From the NCBI GenBank assembly GCA_015501075.1, contig JADNYJ010000035.1:124001-188000 (forward strand): a stretch of 64,000 nt of DNA. The letters run 5' to 3'. The notes under the pieces are model-generated. The model had not been told where the DNA came from. It did not search any database and was given only the letters and a program-made list of their open reading frames with translations. Shown one piece after another: positions 58,474 to 64,000 of the stretch. The position numbers and the translations under genes were made by a program. The DNA comes from Gymnopilus junonius (lineage: Eukaryota; Basidiomycota; Agaricomycetes; Agaricales; Galerinaceae). Positions within the stretch are counted from its first letter, which is position 1. Every line of letters starts with the position of its first letter.

Positions 58474-60114
58474 TATTGTGATAGAGAAGGAGTGAAGGAA
58501 TGACAACAAAGTCTGGAAAGATAGAGGATCACCTTAAATGATAAAAGCCCAAGGGGGCAGTGGCGCTGACTTACCTTATAATCGGACGCCGCATTTAGCT
58601 GGCCAGGCTGGCTAATCAGCTCAGTTTCTTGAGCGGCCCGAAAACCAGCCTCTCTGTGTGCGAGCGCAGCTGTATCCAAAAGAGGAGAAAGTCGGCTGTA
58701 ATCACACAGGTAAGTCAATGGAAACAGTGGAAATCTACAAAGTATCCGCGACCATTGCACTACGACCTTGGCAACGTTGTGTTGATCCATAGCAAAGAAC
58801 TACTTGTTACTTGCCATCTCTACGCTATTACATTATTCAATGTTCCGACCAAGTTCCGACATGGGTTTATTGATTTATCATCAGGCCATTGACAGCTCTA
58901 GTGAAAATTTTCTACCGCTGGCACCAATAGTTCTCGTCGAAGTAGCGTCCATATTTTGCACCGCATTCTGATCCCCAAAGGATCTACATGATCAAGCGCT
59001 TGGAGACTTTGTTTTATCAATCATGTTGGTATTATGATGGTCTCTAAGTAACATAATTTCAGATGTTACATAATCTCCTTCTGTCCAGGGACACACAGGG
59101 AGCAAGCGGCTGTCAAATTGGCTCAAAATGAGTATTTTGTAATATAAAAGTGTTCATTTTGGGCCCAGTTGCTTGCCCGTCATGACATTGATTAATTGTT
59201 CACACGCTACTTGATTTGGAAATAAGTGCTATATTTGGAAAGGGCTTTGACCCTCAATGACCATGACGGCAAAGAGATTTTCAAGCAATTATGAAAGACC
59301 AGAGGAGTAGAAATTTTACAGACTCGCCAACGTTCGATACTGATGCAACATTCAAATATCATATCCTATTAGGTCGTTTAACGACGGTCGTCGTGACTGA
59401 GAATGATTTGACGATGAACTGAGCTGAAGAGTCTTTCGAGACCTTGTCTAAAGCGTTCATACAGTGAGTTCCCCATGGAAACTACAAACTTGAACTCAAC
59501 TGGATATTTTTGACTCTAATTCTCCTCCGACTTGCTTCCGACAACCTGCAGAGGTCGCAACTAGTATGCTTTCATCTTTATTTTCATATCGCTCAGATTT
59601 TAAGATTATGACGTCGGCCGATCGTTTGTAGGCTAGCAATTTTAAGCATTGTAAGACTTTTAAGAATGGTACGGTAGCTCTTATCTCAAAGGTCGGAGCT
59701 TGCTAGCATGTTTGAGCAATGATATGGACCGTTATAAGGCTTTAGGTAATCTCAAGCGGGATTTAATCGTTCTTAATTTTAGCGACATTTCGGAGGACAC
59801 GTTTACGAATGACTGGCAACTAGCAAGTTTTATTAGTTATGGCCAGTGGCATGTGTCACGATCGGGCTTGGGGAACTACTTTTTTTTTTGTTAGTCTGGT
59901 TACCCCAAGGTCTTAGTGCTGCCATTTTACTCGCTTGCAACCGAGTGGCGTCCTTAGAATTATTTAGCAGGTGCACACAAAGCGGCCTGAAATACGGAAA
60001 CCGGCTATCGGTGGAAATTTCCTGAACTGAGCAGCAACAAGGACGGACTGAAAATGCATAAATACCTGTCTGAAAGGGAACTATCCAAGCAGCAATCGCA
60101 TACAACCGGAACAG
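58474..60114. other. AT-rich intergenic region with a foldback
   Basis: No recognisable gene over about 1.6 kb. The minus-strand ORF 58473-58790 and plus-strand ORFs lack motifs. Contains the imperfect foldback at 59098-59182. Confidence 0.4.
59098..59182. repeat. imperfect inverted repeat (foldback)
   Basis: GGGAGCAAGC...GGCTCAAAATGAG on the left pairs with TTCATTTTGGGCC...GCTTGCCCG on the right, with a small AT-rich loop (TATTTTGTAATATAAAAGTG). The stem is about 25 bp with a few mismatches and one bulge. It could be a short element remnant or only a hairpin. Confidence 0.45.
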
Positions 60115-61050
60115 ATAAAACTTCTAGTGCACGCAATTTCCAACCTGATTCTAGTCATAACACCCTTGTGGCACCTGTGTAACGCCACTGTCCTCGAAGG
60201 ACAGGAAGAGCAACTATCCATGGTGCCCCCGGTATCTGGCCCCTGGGAAGACTGTACCGATGCACAGAACCAGGTCGTGGATACGGCCTTGAGTCAGTTC
60301 CGCCTCATAGGATGTGCAATGGGAAAGTGGTATGCTGCATCTGGCGCCAATCCTGTAGCATTTCCCGCCGCAGTTGACTCATTCCAGAGATGGTTTGGGT
60401 ATGTGAACTTTGCGACCGCACAAAATCAAGGTGCAAATAACCAGATGATAAACCGGTTGGTGGAACAAAGCAACCATACTTCATATGTGTGGCGGGAAAT
60501 TCTGCGAACTGTGACGGCAAGTGAGTCCTGGTTTCCAGTCGGCGACGCCGAGGACGGATTTGCTGAACCGATTCTTGTATTATAGTAAGGCATACACTTT
60601 ACACGGCGGAAACGTTGTCAGGCTTTGCGAAGGCTTCTTTGATGCAAGTACGTGCCAATTTGCATTAATTTGGCCCTTGGCTTGACGAATGCCTCAGAGA
60701 ATACAAAATTGAGCAGTATACTGCCTAGCAAGGACCCAAAACAGTCACTATCGGTGGGGACTATAGCACACGAGAGCACCCATTCACGCGTCCTGATGGG
60801 AGTTCTCGCTACCGATGATATATATACTCCAGGAGGTGCAAATGTGGAGACATATGGGTATAACGAAAGCCATGCCTTAGCCGCCATGCCAGACATGGCC
60901 ATTAAGAATGCAGATAATTACAAGTGGTATAGTCAAGGTATAGTTCCTCGCAGTTCAGGCAGTTCACGTGTGGCTGAAAACAAAATTGGAGTCGTATATT
61001 ACATATTGTTGTTCCGCAATGGATATGAACGGCGAAACCCCCACTGCTGA
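60115..61050 (+). CDS. secreted M35-like (aspzincin) metalloprotease, start codon not seen
   Basis: Zinc endopeptidase family secreted by fungi for protein degradation. A hydrophobic signal sequence is visible (KLLVHAISNLILVITPLWHL) but its first codon is ATA (60115-60117) and no in-frame ATG precedes it. Then GPWEDCTDAQNQVVDTALSQ, KWYAASGANPVAFPAAVDSF, QRWFGYVNFATAQNQGANNQ, an intron starting GTGAGT (about 60522-60584), KAYTLHGGNVVRLCEGFFDA, an intron, NTKLSSILPSKDPKQSLSV, GTIAHESTHSRVLMGVLATD (zinc motif HESTH), DIYTPGG, ETYGYNESHALAAMPDMAIK and NADNYKWYSQ. The Asp pair after ATD is the expected third zinc ligand. The first junction is off by one base (GCAAGTGAG; one more A fixes it). The last exon is unclear after 60937. 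Confidence 0.75.
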
Positions 61051-61618
61051 AAAGCAGCAAATTTGCGGAGCATTGTGGAACGAGAATGTGTCGAAGTTGA
61101 AATGCACTATTCTATGATCCAGTGGCAGAGTTTCAGAGTTGGAAATATATTCTGAGCATATGCGGGAACTAGGGGAAGCCAGTAAGTACGAGGAGTTAAG
61201 CATGTAAATTAGCTAGACTCATAAGGCTGATGTGTACCCAGATATTGTATATTAGGTCAGACCGATCAGCCCGCAACGGTCGTTGTAAATGAAAGTAGTA
61301 GAGCGGCAGAGTGAGCCAAAGAGGATGGATTCTGACATGGCACAGGTTGCACAGCAGTGATTGCCATTATGTGGCTCAGTTTGGGGCAAGATACAGCGCT
61401 CAGAAAGCCCGTAAAAAGAGGCACAGCAGTCAGCTCAGTCCTGAGGAAGCCGGAATTGCGCTGTGAGGAGAAGCCTTAGATCGCAGTCATAATGGTAGTC
61501 ATCCATAAGAAAATCGAATTTGTAGCAGTATAATTCGGCCGACCCCAAGACAATAAGGCCAAATAAAGTCACTCGATTGAATGTTCGCGTCGACCGCCGC
61601 TGGCTAGAACAATCTGCT
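61051..61618. other. intergenic / possible 5' part of SWP73 gene
   Basis: No convincing exon was found, although SWP73 relatives usually have a longer N-terminus than the one starting at 61619. The frame feeding that ATG stays open back to about 61530. Confidence 0.35.
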
Positions 61619-63335
61619 ATGGAGACTCCAAAATCAATAAAGTGTGTCTTTATGTTTGTTGTAATTCTCCAAGACAGTCTCTAAATTTAATTTACTCCTT
61701 TTATTGCAGGAAACGAAAGCTCCTCGACAAATCCATCCCAAATGTCGTACTCCAAAACCCAGACTTTGCACAGGATTCAAGGATGTACCAGGACTTGCTA
61801 GAAATGGAGAGAAAGCTAGACTGGACGATGACGAGGAAGAGGATGGAGGTGCAGGATGCTATTGGGCGGACACCAACTGTGAGCTTTGGCAGGATTGAAG
61901 TGTAACAAACATCGCATGCTAACGGTCCTCCGACATTCAGGCAACTCGGACGTTGCGGATATTTTGAGTCACACCGTCTCTGGCCAACTGTGGCAAAATG
62001 GCGATGTGCCAATAGTTCCCAACTTCGAAACTGGCGAAGGCATTCCTGCGTGGTCTTTCAGGATTGAAGGGAGACTCTTGGAGGTACCACACTTCATTTC
62101 AACAAGCAGTCCCGACTTTCGCTCACTGTAATTCGTATCTATAGATTCCCAACCAGAGACATCGAGACAAAACACCGCCACGCAAGTTTTCGACAATGAT
62201 CAAGCGAATGGTTATTGAACTAGAACGTGACCCTGCCTTATATCCCGAAGGAAATATTGTTGAGGTTAGTCGTGAAATGATATAGTATTTTAACAGTAAC
62301 AAATTATTGGCTTTGATCCTAGTGGCCTCGGGCTCCTGGTCATCATAATCCTGCCATGGACGGCTTCACAGTCCGAAGAACAGGGGATGTGCCCACCAAA
62401 ATTCGGATAATCATGTACCTAGACCACTTTCCGGAGCAGTACAAAGTACTTCCTGAACTCGGTACGCATTGTATATTCTATTTGTCAATGACACCTCTGA
62501 GATCTGAGTGAAGGCAGTGTCCTGGGCATCAAAGAAGAGAGTCGTCTCGGGGTTATCCAAACACTGTGGAATTACATCAAACTACAAGGTTTACAAGACA
62601 AGGTGGACCGACGCCTCATTCGTGCTGACGACAAATTGAGACCCGTACGTTTTTTTTTCGATAGTTCTTCGTGGTGACTCAGAAACAGCTCATCTTCCGC
62701 AACAGATTTTCGGTACTGACTCAATACTATTCCAAAAACTCCCTGAAATCGTCAACCGATACATCACTACTCCCGAACCTATTATCCTCCATTACAACCT
62801 CAACCCTGCCGTGCCACCTCCTGAACGACCCTCCGCCTGGGATGTAGAGATCAAGATGGAAGATACGGCGCTGAAGAACAGGATGGCGGTGACTGTAACT
62901 ACGAGCAAAGAATCTGCGCAGGCCATGGTAAAAATCGATGAAGAGGTACGTAATGTTATCCTTCACGTCTTTGCCTTGCAGTCCCTCATACGTCTTTTGT
63001 AGATTTCTTTGCTGGCGCAGTCACTGCATAACTCGCACATGAAGCGGACCTTCCTGGAGAGTTTCGCTAAAGACCCGGCGCAGTTCATACAGACATGGCT
63101 AGAATCTCAATCCAGAGATTTGGAGAGCATACTAGGTAGCGGTCCGACGGAAGGCATGACTGTCAGACAAGAAGAGCTGAGGAGGAGCGAATTCTTCCAA
63201 TTGCCTTGGGTGGAAGAGGTACGTGGATAACGGTCCACGTGCATACCCCGACCCTTTTCTGATTGCGCCATTTTATAGGCTGTCGCTGTCCAAGAGGGCA
63301 TCCGCCTCGCTTCGAAGGGTATGAATGTAGGATAG
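61619..63335 (+). CDS. SWP73: SWI/SNF chromatin-remodelling subunit Swp73/SMARCD (SWIB domain)
   Basis: Core subunit of SWI/SNF (Rsc6/Swp73, animal BAF60). Short first exon METPKSIK (ATG 61619), intron, then KRKLLDKSIPNVVLQNPDFA, SRMYQDLLEMERKLDWTMTR, ATRTLRIF then LSHTVSGQLWQNGD, NFETGEGIPAWSFRIEGRLL, IPNQRHRDKTPPRKFSTMIK, RMVIELERDPALYPEGNIVE, WPRAPGHHNPAMDGFTVRRT, YLDHFPEQYKVLPELG, the SWIB/MDM2 region LGVIQTLWNYIKLQGLQDKV, DRRLIRADDKLRPIFGTDSI, then HYNLNPAVPPPERPSAWDVE, ALKNRMAVTVTTSKESAQAM, SLLAQSLHNSHMKRTFLESF, FIQTWLESQSRDLESILGSG and AVAVQEGIRLASKG; stop 63333-63335. All introns are in phase except one break: ATATTTTGAG at 61960-61968 lacks one T (RIF-LSHT). The N-terminus is shorter than usual, and additional 5' exons may exist. 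Confidence 0.93.
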
Positions 63336-63718
63336 GCAAAACTGATCGATTATCTATCTATTTCTTGTGATGGTGCTTTCTCCTTTCAAATTGTTGTAAT
63401 TGTAATGTTGCCATTTCCCTGACACCTCGGACATGCTTTGCGTTGTTAAACTCATTTAAATCCGGCTTGTCTGCATATGCAGTCCCAGCAGCTGTCCGAA
63501 CAACTCCCCAGTAATGTTGTGGATCAGCTAAATGACCGACTATTATACACTATTATATTGTACAAGGCTAGTAGACGACACGATCGTCACAGTCGTCTTA
63601 TGTACGAACATTACAGACGAGACTATGCTACAACTAGAGAGAGATATAAGGCCGCTTACGTAGAAAGCCAGGAAAAAACAAAAAGGTTTTAAAAATGTGA
63701 ATACTCATGCAAAACCCT
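63336..63718. other. intergenic between convergent genes
   Basis: 3' flanks of SWP73 and the right-edge gene. The 71-codon ORF at 63477-63692 is Arg/Tyr-rich without a motif and is not called. Confidence 0.45.
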
Positions 63719-64000
63719 TTATTTCCTAAGCACTTTGAGTAGCGCGTTGACGCCATCGAGACCGAACCCGTCCGGCGGGTAGCAGACATACATTGGGTCA
63801 TGCTCCGAGTCGAATTTGTTCTAAAGGAAAGGTCAAGAAAGGCTGATACGGAAATGCAAGTCCTTGCTTACCCTGAAATCTCCCCTGTTGACCAGCTTCG
63901 CCCCCGATGCAACCTTACTGTAGGTCTTGCTCAGAGCTTTCACCTTCCATCCACCGAGGTTACGAATGGGGTGGAAGTCCGGTGCAGCACTGATACCAAA
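63719..64000 (-). CDS. 3' part of an unrecognised gene
   Basis: Two exon pieces on the minus strand: from the edge (64000) FGISAAPDFHPIRNLGGWKV, KALSKTYSKVASGAKLVNRG and DFR, intron GTAAGC..CTTTAG (about 63870-63820), then NKFDSEHDPMYVCYPPDGFG and LDGVNALLKVLRK with stop at 63719-63721. The splice signals and the protein-like composition make it a real gene, but the visible 75 residues do not tell me the family. The 5' part is outside the window. Confidence 0.6.

Overview
The window is nuclear DNA of a filamentous basidiomycete, most likely an Agaricomycete (mushroom-type fungus). The evidence is dense genes on both strands, many introns of about 45-70 bp with GT..AG ends and CTRAY-like branch sites, a FunK1-type kinase, a basidiomycete-type G-alpha subunit, hemerythrin-like (HHE) proteins of the fungal type, a secreted chorismate mutase, and KNH/Kre9-like GPI proteins. 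Coding sequences are split by introns, so most genes were reassembled by eye from exon pieces joined at splice sites.

Layout. 1-6 kb: 3' end of a Gln-rich protein, a tail-anchored hypothetical protein, two convergent HHE hemerythrin-like paralogues and a kinase N-lobe fragment between them. 6.6-13 kb: signal peptidase SEC11 (-), a damaged FunK1 kinase (+), ribosomal protein eS30 (-) and the mitochondrial calcium uniporter MCU (+). 13-23 kb: trifunctional folate enzyme FOL1 (-), sharing a 128-bp intergenic region with a WD40 protein (+), then EMC2, an F-box protein and exopolyphosphatase PPX1. 23-34 kb: Ser-rich protein, secreted chorismate mutase, G-alpha subunit and two tandem aquaglyceroporins. 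35-42 kb: RCF1/HIG1, URM1, an SGNH (GDSL) esterase, a large hypothetical gene and a 281-bp MITE-like element. 42-51 kb: hypothetical gene, Dal5-type MFS transporter, beta-lactamase-like serine hydrolase and a KNH-like GPI protein. 51-64 kb: cupin, a second MITE-like element, a second KNH-like protein, a kinase with an HMD catalytic loop, a small membrane protein, an M35-like metalloprotease, the SWI/SNF subunit SWP73, and the 3' part of one more gene.

The genes do not form one pathway or gene cluster. Most are unlinked housekeeping genes, and I see no biosynthetic cluster or new defence system. The strongest cross-cutting signal is technical or evolutionary: at least ten otherwise convincing genes, several of them conserved single-copy ones, carry one-base frame breaks, most of them at short homopolymers that read one base short. 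That pattern suggests residual long-read assembly errors more than pseudogenes. Substitution-type lesions (a TGA inside MCU, a TAA inside FunK1, an apparently lost ATG in the metalloprotease) are not explained that way. The most biologically interesting items are the HHE pair with a lost metal ligand in one member, a G-alpha lacking the catalytic Gln, a kinase with HMD in place of HRD, and two short elements sharing the terminus CATCAGCA.
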